DNA of 5,230 nt from Bordetella parapertussis (GTDB lineage Bacteria; Pseudomonadota; Gammaproteobacteria; Burkholderiales; Burkholderiaceae_C). The position numbers and the translations under genes were made by a program. The notes under the pieces are model-generated. The model was not told where the DNA came from. It searched no databases and was given only the letters and a program-made list of their open reading frames with translations. The stretch is taken from assembly GCA_945907335.1 (NCBI GenBank), contig CAMDSU010000137.1, positions 1 to 5,230 of the forward strand, given 5' to 3'. Below are positions 1 through 5,230 of the stretch, one piece after another (within the stretch, counting starts at the first letter, position 1; every line of letters begins with the position of its first letter).

Positions 1-1
1 C

Positions 2-469
2 ACGCAAACCAACGCAAAACAGCGCAGTTCGGAAATAGAAAAATCGCACTTAAAGGACAATATTGCGTCTGTCTCATCTGACGCACTGCATTCAGATTCG
101 CAGGGCGCTTCAAAGGATTCGCTGAAAGACCGAATAGCAGCTGAATCGAGCAGCCCTTTAAAAGACAGGAAATCATCCGTTGCAAAAGAAGCGGTTCAGG
201 ACAACTTGCAAGACCTTCCGAACAACGCATTGGAAGACAACCAGCAAGCCGTCGACAACCCGGCCATTCGCGGCAACCAAGCATCGCTGGATGGCGATTC
301 GCTAGAAGACAACCAGCAAGCCATTGACAACCCAGCGATAGACGACAACACCATGGGTTTGCCGTCTGACGCTTTGGAGAAACGCGCGGCTGAATCAGAC
401 AAAGAACATGTACAAGACCGTGTGGTGGCCTTGCCTGATCAACACACCATGCGCAAGGATGGCCCAAAG
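2..469 (+). repeat. Degenerate tandem 36-bp (12-codon) repeat array, about 12-13 units
   Basis: The units begin at 2, 38, 74, 110, 146, 182, 218, 254, 290, 326, 362, 398 and 434, all in the same register with no indel. The encoded pattern is roughly x-[NSDK]-x-[AS]-[LIV]-[EKQ]-D-[NR]-x-x-[AS]-[LIV]. Position 5 is Leu, Val or Ile in most units (Ala in the first, Thr in the 434 unit, which is the weakest). Nucleotide similarity is low between most units, so the array is old or under protein-level selection. The exception is the 218-289 and 290-361 pair, which shows a 24-residue higher-order repeat about 60% identical by hand count. Confidence 0.7.
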
Positions 470-733
470 CCTGGTGCTGTGAATAAATCTGGCCCTTCGG
501 TCATTGACGACAAGCAGCGCGCATCCGTCAAATCTTCTGGGTCAAGCAAAGCCAGCGCGCACTCCAAAGTCATGCAAATCGCTGAAGCTGAAAAATTGCA
601 AGCGGCCAAAGAAGAACAAGCCCGAAGAATGGACGAGTTTCATGGGCGTGTAGAAGCCTTGAAAAAAACCGTCTCAGGCATCAACAATTTGTTGGATGAG
701 TTAGAAGTAAAAAAGCCAGAGAAAAAACTCTGA
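2..733 (+). CDS. Repeat-rich protein of unknown function with C-terminal coiled-coil-like segment (5' truncated by window)
   Basis: The reading frame is open from the first complete codon (base 2) to a TGA at 731-733, giving 243 visible residues. The true start lies left of the window; there is no ATG in frame before the repeats, and the TTG at 206 sits inside the repeat array, so it is not a credible start. Visible residues 1 to about 156 form tandem 12-residue units with a hydrophobic residue at unit positions 5 and 12 and frequent D-N/D-R at 7-8; the clearest units read PNNALEDNQQAV and DGDSLEDNQQAI. Residues ~157-185 are Ser/Lys/Gly rich. Residues ~185-243 are highly charged, with a heptad-like helical pattern, and end in a Lys-rich tail. 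The visible part has no Cys, Trp or Tyr and one Phe. No enzyme motif, signal peptide or membrane segment is visible. It converges on the transporter gene with a 7-bp gap. I do not recognise the family. A structural, scaffold or surface role is possible but unsupported. That it is coding is well supported by the in-frame repeats and the length of the open frame. Confidence 0.75.
   Translation, partial: TQTNAKQRSSEIEKSHLKDNIASVSSDALHSDSQGASKDSLKDRIAAESSSPLKDRKSSVAKEAVQDNLQDLPNNALEDNQQAVDNPAIRGNQASLDGDSLEDNQQAIDNPAIDDNTMGLPSDALEKRAAESDKEHVQDRVVALPDQHTMRKDGPKPGAVNKSGPSVIDDKQRASVKSSGSSKASAHSKVMQIAEAEKLQAAKEEQARRMDEFHGRVEALKKTVSGINNLLDELEVKKPEKKL
233..322 (+). repeat. Exact 18-bp direct repeat, 72 bp apart
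   Basis: The tract gaagacaaccagcaagcc occurs at 233-250 and again at 305-322. Both copies encode EDNQQA in the same frame and at the same place in the 12-residue unit, and both are followed by a similar DNPAI-encoding stretch. The exact 72-bp offset (two 36-bp units) points to a recent duplication or gene-conversion event inside an older array. Confidence 0.85.
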
Positions 734-740
734 CACAAGA

Positions 741-2084
741 TCAGCCTGTCGGGTCTTCGTCATGTTGACTGACGCTTAGTTGGGTAGCCAACACCTTGTC
801 AATTCTTCGTCCATCCAAGTCAACCACTTCAAAGCGCCAACCCATGGACTCGACCGCCTCGCCTTCTTTGGGCAATTCGCCTGTCAACACCATGATTAAT
901 CCTGCCAAAGTGTTGTAAATGCCTTTTTCCTCGGCAGGCAAGGCATCAATCGCCAGTCGGGATTTGAGTTCTTGCACAGGCATCATGCCGTCCAGCAACC
1001 AACTGCCATCGGTACGCTGAACTGCCCACGCATCTTGCGGTGACGTGGTCTGTACTAACTCACCCGTGATGGCTTCAAGCAAATCCCGTGGCGTGACCAG
1101 ACCTTGGACCACGCCATATTCATCCACCACCAACACCATACGAGTGCTGTGCATATGGCCTTCGGGTTTGTCTGCGGAATGCGGTCTGCGAAATTGCGAC
1201 AACAAATCCAGACCGCTCAGTGTTTCAGGGACAAACGCTGCTGGTATTGACCATGTTTCCAGTGGCAAATCACTGCTCACATGGTGCAACATGCTGGCCA
1301 TGCTGACCACACCCACTACCTCGTCCAAGCCATCGCGGCACAACGGGTACCAAGAATGGGCAGCCTCCCCTTGAATATGTGCCATGGCTTGATGAACCGT
1401 CCAAGCACAGTCCAACCAAACAATATCTGTTCGGGGGACCATCAATGACACCAAATTTCGCTCATCCAAATGGAACACATTTTTCACCATTTGATGCTCA
1501 TGGTGCTCAATCAATCCGGCGTCAACGCCTTCTACCAAACTGGCGGTGATTTCCTCTTCGGTGACTTGCCTGACCTTCTCTAGGTCAATACGCATCAAAC
1601 GCAACATGGCAGCCGTACTCCAAGATAAAGCATTGACCAAAGGTCTGGCCATCCAGGACAACGCCAACATGGCAGGGGCCGTCATTCGGGCTGCAGTTTC
1701 AGGATAAATCTGCCCGATACGCTTTGGCACGAGTTCGCCAAACAAAATAGTACTGAGCGTGATCAAAGTCACCACCGTAGCGGTTGCCAACACGCCAGCC
1801 AACACGTTGGCAGCGCCCATGCTGACAAACCATTGGGCCACTTGAACGCTGAAAGCGGCTTCGCCAATAATGCCATTGAGCATACCAAGTGTGGTGATAC
1901 CAATTTGAATGGTGGACAAAAACTCGGTCGGCCTTTGCTGCAAATCTAAAGCAGCTTGGGCGCCCGCCATTTTTTCTTCTGCCAGCGCCACAAGCACTGC
2001 CCGCCGACTTGAGGCCAATGCCATTTCTGACATAGCAAACAAGCCGTTCAAAAAAGTCAAAAAAACGATCAGCAATACATCCAT
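741..2084 (-). CDS. HlyC/CorC (CNNM/CBS domain) family membrane transporter, PaeA/YtfL-like
   Basis: This complete 447-residue protein is an inner-membrane transporter of the hemolysin C/CorC family, whose members are linked to Mg2+/Co2+ efflux (CorC/MpfA type) or polyamine (cadaverine/putrescine) export (PaeA/YtfL type). The N-terminal CNNM (DUF21) domain covers residues 1 to ~165: a first membrane helix at 1-20 running into FAMSEMAL (16-23), hydrophobic segments near 60-78, 90-115 and 130-160, and the family signature GELVPKR at 116-122. A CBS pair follows, starting at MVPRTD (215-220) and including VVDEYG with DEYG at 321-324. The CorC_HlyC C-terminal domain is at ~360-440 (from WLLDG to the D-x-x-R-I-D-K segment). 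The length and full membrane domain fit PaeA/YtfL and not the short soluble CorC; the exact substrate cannot be read from sequence. The ATG at 2082-2084 starts directly at the first helix but has no clear Shine-Dalgarno sequence. It is divergent from apaH and convergent with the repeat-protein gene. Confidence 0.93.
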   Translation of the reverse strand: MDVLLIVFLTFLNGLFAMSEMALASSRRAVLVALAEEKMAGAQAALDLQQRPTEFLSTIQIGITTLGMLNGIIGEAAFSVQVAQWFVSMGAANVLAGVLATATVVTLITLSTILFGELVPKRIGQIYPETAARMTAPAMLALSWMARPLVNALSWSTAAMLRLMRIDLEKVRQVTEEEITASLVEGVDAGLIEHHEHQMVKNVFHLDERNLVSLMVPRTDIVWLDCAWTVHQAMAHIQGEAAHSWYPLCRDGLDEVVGVVSMASMLHHVSSDLPLETWSIPAAFVPETLSGLDLLSQFRRPHSADKPEGHMHSTRMVLVVDEYGVVQGLVTPRDLLEAITGELVQTTSPQDAWAVQRTDGSWLLDGMMPVQELKSRLAIDALPAEEKGIYNTLAGLIMVLTGELPKEGEAVESMGWRFEVVDLDGRRIDKVLATQLSVSQHDEDPTG

Positions 2085-2113
2085 AAAACTGGGTTTCAGC
2101 GCCTAGGGCGTGC

Positions 2114-2119
2114 AAAGGG
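2114..2119 (+). promoter_or_regulatory. Candidate ribosome binding site of apaH
   Basis: AAAGGG lies three bases before ATG 2123, closer than ideal, and about 21 bases before ATG 2141. It is the only purine-rich anti-16S-like tract here and so weakly favours the upstream start, although family length conservation favours the downstream one. Confidence 0.35.
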
Positions 2120-2122
2120 TGA

Positions 2123-2971
2123 ATGAATGACAATCATGCCATGGCAATGTACCTGATTGGCGATGTGCAAGGTTGCGACCCAGCCTTGCAACACTTGCTG
2201 GACCTTATTCAATTTTCACCCAGTCGAGATACTCTGTACTTTTTGGGTGATCTGGTGAACCGCGGGCCGGATAACTTGGCTGTATTGCGGCGTCTTCAGC
2301 GCTACGGCCACAGTGCCAAATGTCTTTTGGGTAACCATGATTTACACCTATTGGCCTTGCACTTGGGGCATGGGCGACTCAAACCGGGCGACACCGTGGG
2401 CGATATATTGCAGGCGTCAGACCGTTTGCCATTGATCCATTGGTTGCGCGCGCAATCTTTGGCCATGCTTGAGGGATCTGTGTTGATGGTGCATGCAGGT
2501 GTGTTACCTCAGTGGTCAACGCAACAAACCTTGGCGCTGGCCCAAGAGGTGCAAACCGTGCTGCAGAGTAATGACTGGACAGATTTCATGGCCAACATGT
2601 ACGGTAACCAACCAGATCGTTGGCAGGATGAACTCAGCGGATATGAACGTCTTCGCGTGATCGTCAACGCTTTAACACGCTTGCGTTTTTGTACCCCGCA
2701 AGGCACGATGGAATTTGCACACCACCGAGATGCCGCGCAAGCACCACCGGGCTATGTCCCGTGGTTCGATGTGCCGGGCAGACAAACACAACAAACCACC
2801 ATTGCCTTTGGGCATTGGTCGTCACTCGCACCCCTGCAAAGAAACGATGTGATTGAGTTAGATACCGGTTGCGTGTGGGGAGGTTGCTTGAGCGCACTTG
2901 AACTCAATGCCGCCACTGGCGAGAAAAAACGCTGGCAGGTGAAATGTGAGGCCGCGGCCGCTATGGTTTAG
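2123..2971 (+). CDS. apaH: Symmetrical bis(5'-nucleosyl)-tetraphosphatase (diadenosine tetraphosphatase)
   Basis: ApaH is a cytoplasmic metallophosphoesterase that cleaves Ap4A symmetrically to two ADP and, in characterised bacteria, also removes Np4 caps from RNA. The 282 residues match the usual ApaH length. Metal-binding motifs are in order: GDVQGC at 13-18, GDLVNRG at 42-48, GNHD at 70-73, a His in MVHAG (His124) and GHW with His at ~231, followed by a C-terminal LDTGCVWGG segment typical of ApaH. No key residue is missing. The start is uncertain: ATG 2123 has an AAAGGG 4 bases upstream and gives MNDNHAMAMYLIGD, whereas family members normally begin two or three residues before YLIGD, which would favour ATG 2141 or 2147, neither of which has a Shine-Dalgarno sequence at proper spacing. 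It is not in the ksgA/apaG context of E. coli. Its stop overlaps the rhlE stop on the other strand. Confidence 0.96.
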   Translation: MNDNHAMAMYLIGDVQGCDPALQHLLDLIQFSPSRDTLYFLGDLVNRGPDNLAVLRRLQRYGHSAKCLLGNHDLHLLALHLGHGRLKPGDTVGDILQASDRLPLIHWLRAQSLAMLEGSVLMVHAGVLPQWSTQQTLALAQEVQTVLQSNDWTDFMANMYGNQPDRWQDELSGYERLRVIVNALTRLRFCTPQGTMEFAHHRDAAQAPPGYVPWFDVPGRQTQQTTIAFGHWSSLAPLQRNDVIELDTGCVWGGCLSALELNAATGEKKRWQVKCEAAAAMV

Positions 2972-4389
2972 TCAGTGGTAGTAGTTTTGAACAGTGCCGC
3001 CACCGTACGTTTGGGTTTGATATTTGGCGAAATACTTCTTGCATTAGAAAGCACTTGATCAGACCCAGTTGTTGTCTTCACTGGTTCATCGGTGGCTTCG
3101 TAGGGTTTGTCGAAAAATGGATCATGCACCTTGGGCGGGGGAACAAAGCGACCACGCGCAGCGGGTTTGGTATCTGACGATACATCGTTGCCCGCGTCGT
3201 CATCATTCCAGTGACGTCTGCCATTGTTGATACGGCCGCTTGGACGCTCGTCTTCAAATTCAAAACCCAATAACTCGATTTTTTGCTTGGTCAGTTTTTC
3301 AATATCAGTCACCAAACGGGTATCGCTGGATGAAGCAAAACTGACTGCAAGGCCTTCGGCACCAGCGCGACCAGTGCGACCAATACGGTGAATGTAATCT
3401 TCGGCGTTGTATGGAATATCAAAATTGAAAACGGCTGGTACATCTTTGATATCCAAACCACGAGCGGCCACATCGGTACAGACCAGCAAATCAACCTCGC
3501 CTTTTTTGAAAGCGTCCAAAGCTTTCAATCGCTCGTCTTGGCTTTTGTCGCCATGCAAAGCAGTCGTTTTCAAACCGTCGCGCTCGAGTGAGCGAGCGAG
3601 TCTGGCGCATCCGAGTTTGCTGTTCACAAACACAAAGGCTTGCGAGATGCCGCGTTGTTTGACGATTTGCTTCAAAGCACGTCGCTTGTCATCATCAGGC
3701 AGGTTGTAAAACAATTGCGTCACAGTGGATGCGGTTTGGTTAGGACGCGCGACTTCGATGGTGACCGGATTTTGTAAATAACTGGATGCCAATCGTTTGA
3801 TCTCTGGCGAGAACGTGGCAGAGAACAACAATGTGGTTCGTTGTTTAGGCAAGTAGCTCAGGATGCGCTGCAAATCGGGCAGGAAACCGATGTCGAGCAT
3901 GCGGTCCGCTTCGTCAAGCACCACATATTCCACTTGGTTGAGCACCGCAGTTTTCGCTTCAATATGGTCCAGTAAGCGCCCGGGCGTTGCAACCAACACT
4001 TCCACACCCTTTTTTAACTCCAATGTTTGTGGCTTCATGTCCATGCCACCAAACACCACAGCGCAACGAAGTTGTGTGTACTTGGCATACATCTTGACTT
4101 GTTGTGCGACCTGATCAGCCAATTCTCGGGTGGGCAAAAGCACCAAGGCACGCACAGGATGTCTGGCCGGGGAGGTAGAAGCATTTTCATGCTTGAGCAT
4201 GCGTTGCAACAAAGGCAATGAGAACGCAGCGGTTTTTCCTGTACCGGTTTGGGCGGCACCCATGACATCTTGGCCGGATAAAACCACTGGGATCGCTTGC
4301 GCCTGTATCGGCGTCATGGATTCGTAACCCATTTCAGCGACGGCTTTTGCCAAATTGGGAGCTAACTGCAATTGTGAGAATGAATTCAT
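2968..4389 (-). CDS. rhlE: DEAD-box ATP-dependent RNA helicase, RhlE type
   Basis: This complete 473-residue ATP-dependent RNA helicase remodels RNA duplexes; RhlE proteins are associated with ribosome assembly and with mRNA decay machinery. All core motifs are present in order: Q motif (Phe4 and Gln29 in MTPIQAQAIP), Walker A AQTGTGKT (46-53), PTRELA (86-91), the GG near 114, TPGRLLDH (135-142), DEAD (159-162), SAT (190-192), FVNSK (254-258), TDVAARGLD (305-313) and HRIGRTGR (334-341). The KRTVAALF-type C-terminus and DPFFDKPYE motif sit in a low-complexity tail of about 95 residues; this tail layout is one I associate with Burkholderiales RhlE. ATG 4387-4389 starts at the canonical MNSFSQLQL, but no Shine-Dalgarno is visible upstream. 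A weak promoter match on the minus strand (TTGAAG at 4430-4425, GACAAT at 4406-4401, 18-bp spacer) would give a very short leader. It may alternatively be read through from dcd, 70 bp upstream. No damage or frameshift is seen. Confidence 0.95.
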   Translation of the reverse strand: MNSFSQLQLAPNLAKAVAEMGYESMTPIQAQAIPVVLSGQDVMGAAQTGTGKTAAFSLPLLQRMLKHENASTSPARHPVRALVLLPTRELADQVAQQVKMYAKYTQLRCAVVFGGMDMKPQTLELKKGVEVLVATPGRLLDHIEAKTAVLNQVEYVVLDEADRMLDIGFLPDLQRILSYLPKQRTTLLFSATFSPEIKRLASSYLQNPVTIEVARPNQTASTVTQLFYNLPDDDKRRALKQIVKQRGISQAFVFVNSKLGCARLARSLERDGLKTTALHGDKSQDERLKALDAFKKGEVDLLVCTDVAARGLDIKDVPAVFNFDIPYNAEDYIHRIGRTGRAGAEGLAVSFASSSDTRLVTDIEKLTKQKIELLGFEFEDERPSGRINNGRRHWNDDDAGNDVSSDTKPAARGRFVPPPKVHDPFFDKPYEATDEPVKTTTGSDQVLSNARSISPNIKPKRTVAALFKTTTTD

Positions 4390-4431
4390 AGTTGGCGTCT
4401 ATTGTCGCACTCTGCACCCGCCGCCTTCAAA

Positions 4432-4456
4432 CCCCTGCGAAAAGTATTCTCTGGGG
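4432..4456 (-). terminator. Imperfect hairpin between dcd and rhlE, possible weak terminator
   Basis: On the minus strand a 10-base arm (4456-4447) can pair with 4441-4432 at 8 of 10 positions, including four G-C pairs at the base, around a 5-base loop. Only three T follow (4431-4429), so it is a poor intrinsic terminator. It begins 3 bases after the dcd stop codon, where an attenuator or mRNA 3'-end stabiliser would sit. Confidence 0.3.
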
Positions 4457-4459
4457 AAA

Positions 4460-5029
4460 TCAGGCCTTGGGTAATGTCACCCCAACCTGCCCCTGGTACT
4501 TGCCGCCTCGGTCTTTGTAACTGGTCTCACACACTTCGTCGCTTTCAAAGAACAGCACTTGCGCACATCCCTCGCCCGCATAAATTTTGGCGGGTAATGG
4601 CGTGGTATTGCTGAATTCGAGGGTCACATAGCCTTCCCACTCAGGCTCGAATGGCGTGACATTGACAATGATGCCGCAGCGCGCATAGGTGCTTTTACCC
4701 AAGCAAATGGTCAGCACATTGCGCGGGATTCTGAAATATTCAACAGTTCTGGCCAGCGCGAAACTATTGGGCGGAATGATGCAAACTTCGGAGTGAATGT
4801 CGACAAAGCTTTTTTCATCAAAATTTTTCGGGTCAACCACCGTGCTGTAAATGTTGGTGAATACCTTGAATTCAGGGGCGCATCGAATGTCATATCCATA
4901 GCTACTGGTGCCGTAGCTGACAATTTTTTCACCGGCTGCATTGACACGAATTTGTCCTGGCTCAAACGGCTCAATCATGCCGGTTTGCTCTGCCATGCGA
5001 CGTATCCATTTATCGCTTTTGATGCTCAT
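4460..5029 (-). CDS. dcd: dCTP deaminase
   Basis: Dcd deaminates dCTP to dUTP plus ammonia; dUTPase then makes dUMP, the precursor of thymidylate. It acts in the cytoplasm as a homotrimer in characterised members. The 189 residues equal the usual length for the family. The core reads GKSTYARCG at 111-119, supplying the conserved Ser113 and Arg117 that correspond to E. coli Ser111 and Arg115. This is followed by the beta-strand with LEFSNT, whose Glu138 matches the catalytic glutamate, and by EGCAQVLFF and the GGKYQGQ-G-T-LP C-terminus. No key residue is missing. The start at ATG 5027-5029 gives the conserved MSIKSDKWI opening and has an AAAGGCAG tract (5041-5034, minus) four bases upstream. 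A TACAAT (-10-like, 5061-5056 minus) lies upstream, but no convincing -35 box is correctly spaced. It lies 55 bp downstream of the BMP-family gene and 70 bp upstream of rhlE, all in one direction. Confidence 0.97.
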   Translation of the reverse strand: MSIKSDKWIRRMAEQTGMIEPFEPGQIRVNAAGEKIVSYGTSSYGYDIRCAPEFKVFTNIYSTVVDPKNFDEKSFVDIHSEVCIIPPNSFALARTVEYFRIPRNVLTICLGKSTYARCGIIVNVTPFEPEWEGYVTLEFSNTTPLPAKIYAGEGCAQVLFFESDEVCETSYKDRGGKYQGQVGVTLPKA

Positions 5030-5033
5030 AAAA

Positions 5034-5041
5034 CTGCCTTT
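5034..5041 (-). promoter_or_regulatory. Ribosome binding site of dcd
   Basis: Read on the minus strand, AAAGGCAG ends four bases before the ATG at 5029. It is the best-placed Shine-Dalgarno-like tract in the window and supports the chosen dcd start. Confidence 0.5.
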
Positions 5042-5084
5042 CGCCTAATGGAGGGATTGTAGTTTGGCGGTATGGGCCCAAAAC

Positions 5085-5230
5085 TCAAGGCAATGAACCC
5101 ACCACGCCTTTGACCAGAAAGCGCATCTTGGCAATTTGCTCATCGCTCATCACTTGCCCTTGCGCCAGCACCACGCCGTCTTGGTTATCAAAGATTGGGC
5201 CGGTAAATGGCTGCAAACTGCCCCTGGCCA
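5085..5230 (-). CDS. C-terminal fragment of a BMP-family (Med/BmpA-like) ABC transporter substrate-binding protein (5' part beyond the window)
   Basis: On the minus strand a frame enters at the right edge (first full codon at 5228-5226) and stops at TGA 5087-5085, giving 47 residues. They contain QPFTGPIFDNQDGVVLAQG followed by S-D-E-Q-I-A-K-M-x-F-L-V-K-G-V-V-G-S-L-P. This matches my memory of the C-terminus of BMP/Med lipoproteins: an HPF-x-GP-hydrophobic-x-D-x-x-G segment, a 'G-x-x-x-x-D-x-x-L/I-x-x-M' helix and a terminal 'V-x-G-V-x-G-S/K-hydrophobic-P'. Family members are periplasmic binding proteins, several of which bind purine nucleosides. The signal peptide and ligand pocket lie outside the window, so substrate cannot be judged. 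The stop is 55 bp before dcd, with no clear terminator between, so transcription may continue into dcd. Confidence 0.75.
   Translation of the reverse strand, partial: ARGSLQPFTGPIFDNQDGVVLAQGQVMSDEQIAKMRFLVKGVVGSLP

Noticed and set aside
196..402. Minus-strand frame of 68 residues opposite the repeat array
   Set aside because: Its repeated pattern (AGLSMACWLSS, AGLSTACWLSS) is the mirror of the plus-strand repeats. It is contained wholly in the plus-strand gene and has no recognisable product.
206..733. TTG at 206 as the start of a shorter 175-residue protein
   Set aside because: The open frame and the 12-residue repeat register both continue unbroken to the left edge, so this codon is internal.
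741..773. Possible terminator for the converging repeat-protein and transporter genes
   Set aside because: Only a short GTCA-TGT-TGAC palindrome and scattered complementarity are present, with no stable stem and no T tract.
1045..1374. Plus-strand frame of 109 residues opposite the transporter CBS domains
   Set aside because: It is antisense to a well-supported gene, has no motif and no ribosome binding site.
1699..2133. Minus-strand frame of 144 residues overlapping the transporter N-terminus and the apaH start
   Set aside because: It lies in a shifted frame over a clearly conserved CNNM domain, and its composition (rich in Cys, Trp, Arg) is that of an out-of-frame shadow.
2948..2961. GGCCGCGGCC palindrome near the apaH 3' end
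   Set aside because: It encodes an Ala-rich run in frame, has no loop or T tract, and is adequately explained as coding sequence.
3575..3602. CTCGAGTGAGCGAGCGAG repetitive-looking stretch
   Set aside because: It codes for the conserved ARSLERD segment of RhlE in frame; the repeat is a by-product of codons and not an inserted element.

Overview
This 5.2 kb window is a dense bacterial chromosomal segment with mid-range GC (roughly half, judged by eye). It looks like a betaproteobacterium of the order Burkholderiales. That placement is an inference from protein character: the dCTP deaminase has the '[15 protein letters not shown]' opening and the '[23 protein letters not shown]' type core (quoted in part) that I associate with Burkholderiales, and the RhlE helicase has a DPFF-x-KPYE tail motif that I also associate with that order. 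There are no tRNA or rRNA genes, no CRISPR array and no recognisable mobile element.

Layout from left to right. (1) Bases 2-733, plus strand: the 3' part of a gene of unknown function. Its N-terminal visible half is a degenerate array of 12-residue (36-bp) repeats, and it ends in a charged helical/coiled-coil segment. (2) Bases 741-2084, minus strand: a complete CNNM/CBS-domain membrane transporter of the HlyC/CorC/PaeA type. (3) Bases 2123-2971, plus strand: apaH, diadenosine tetraphosphatase, divergent from the transporter across only 38 bp. (4) Bases 2968-4389, minus strand: rhlE, a DEAD-box RNA helicase whose stop codon overlaps that of apaH by 4 bp, tail to tail. (5) Bases 4460-5029, minus strand: dcd, dCTP deaminase. 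(6) Bases 5085 to the right edge, minus strand: the last 47 codons of a BMP-family (Med/BmpA-like) substrate-binding lipoprotein gene. The BMP gene, dcd and rhlE run in the same direction with short gaps (55 and 70 bp), so partial co-transcription is possible.

Most genes are housekeeping: nucleotide hygiene (dcd makes dUTP for thymidylate synthesis, apaH destroys Ap4A), RNA remodelling (rhlE) and cation/polyamine export (transporter). The part I cannot assign to a known family is the left-edge repeat protein. Its strict 12-residue register, unbroken from the first visible codon for about 12-13 units, is the main observation worth pursuing. No stretch over 300 bp lacks a gene; the longest gene-free interval is 70 bp.
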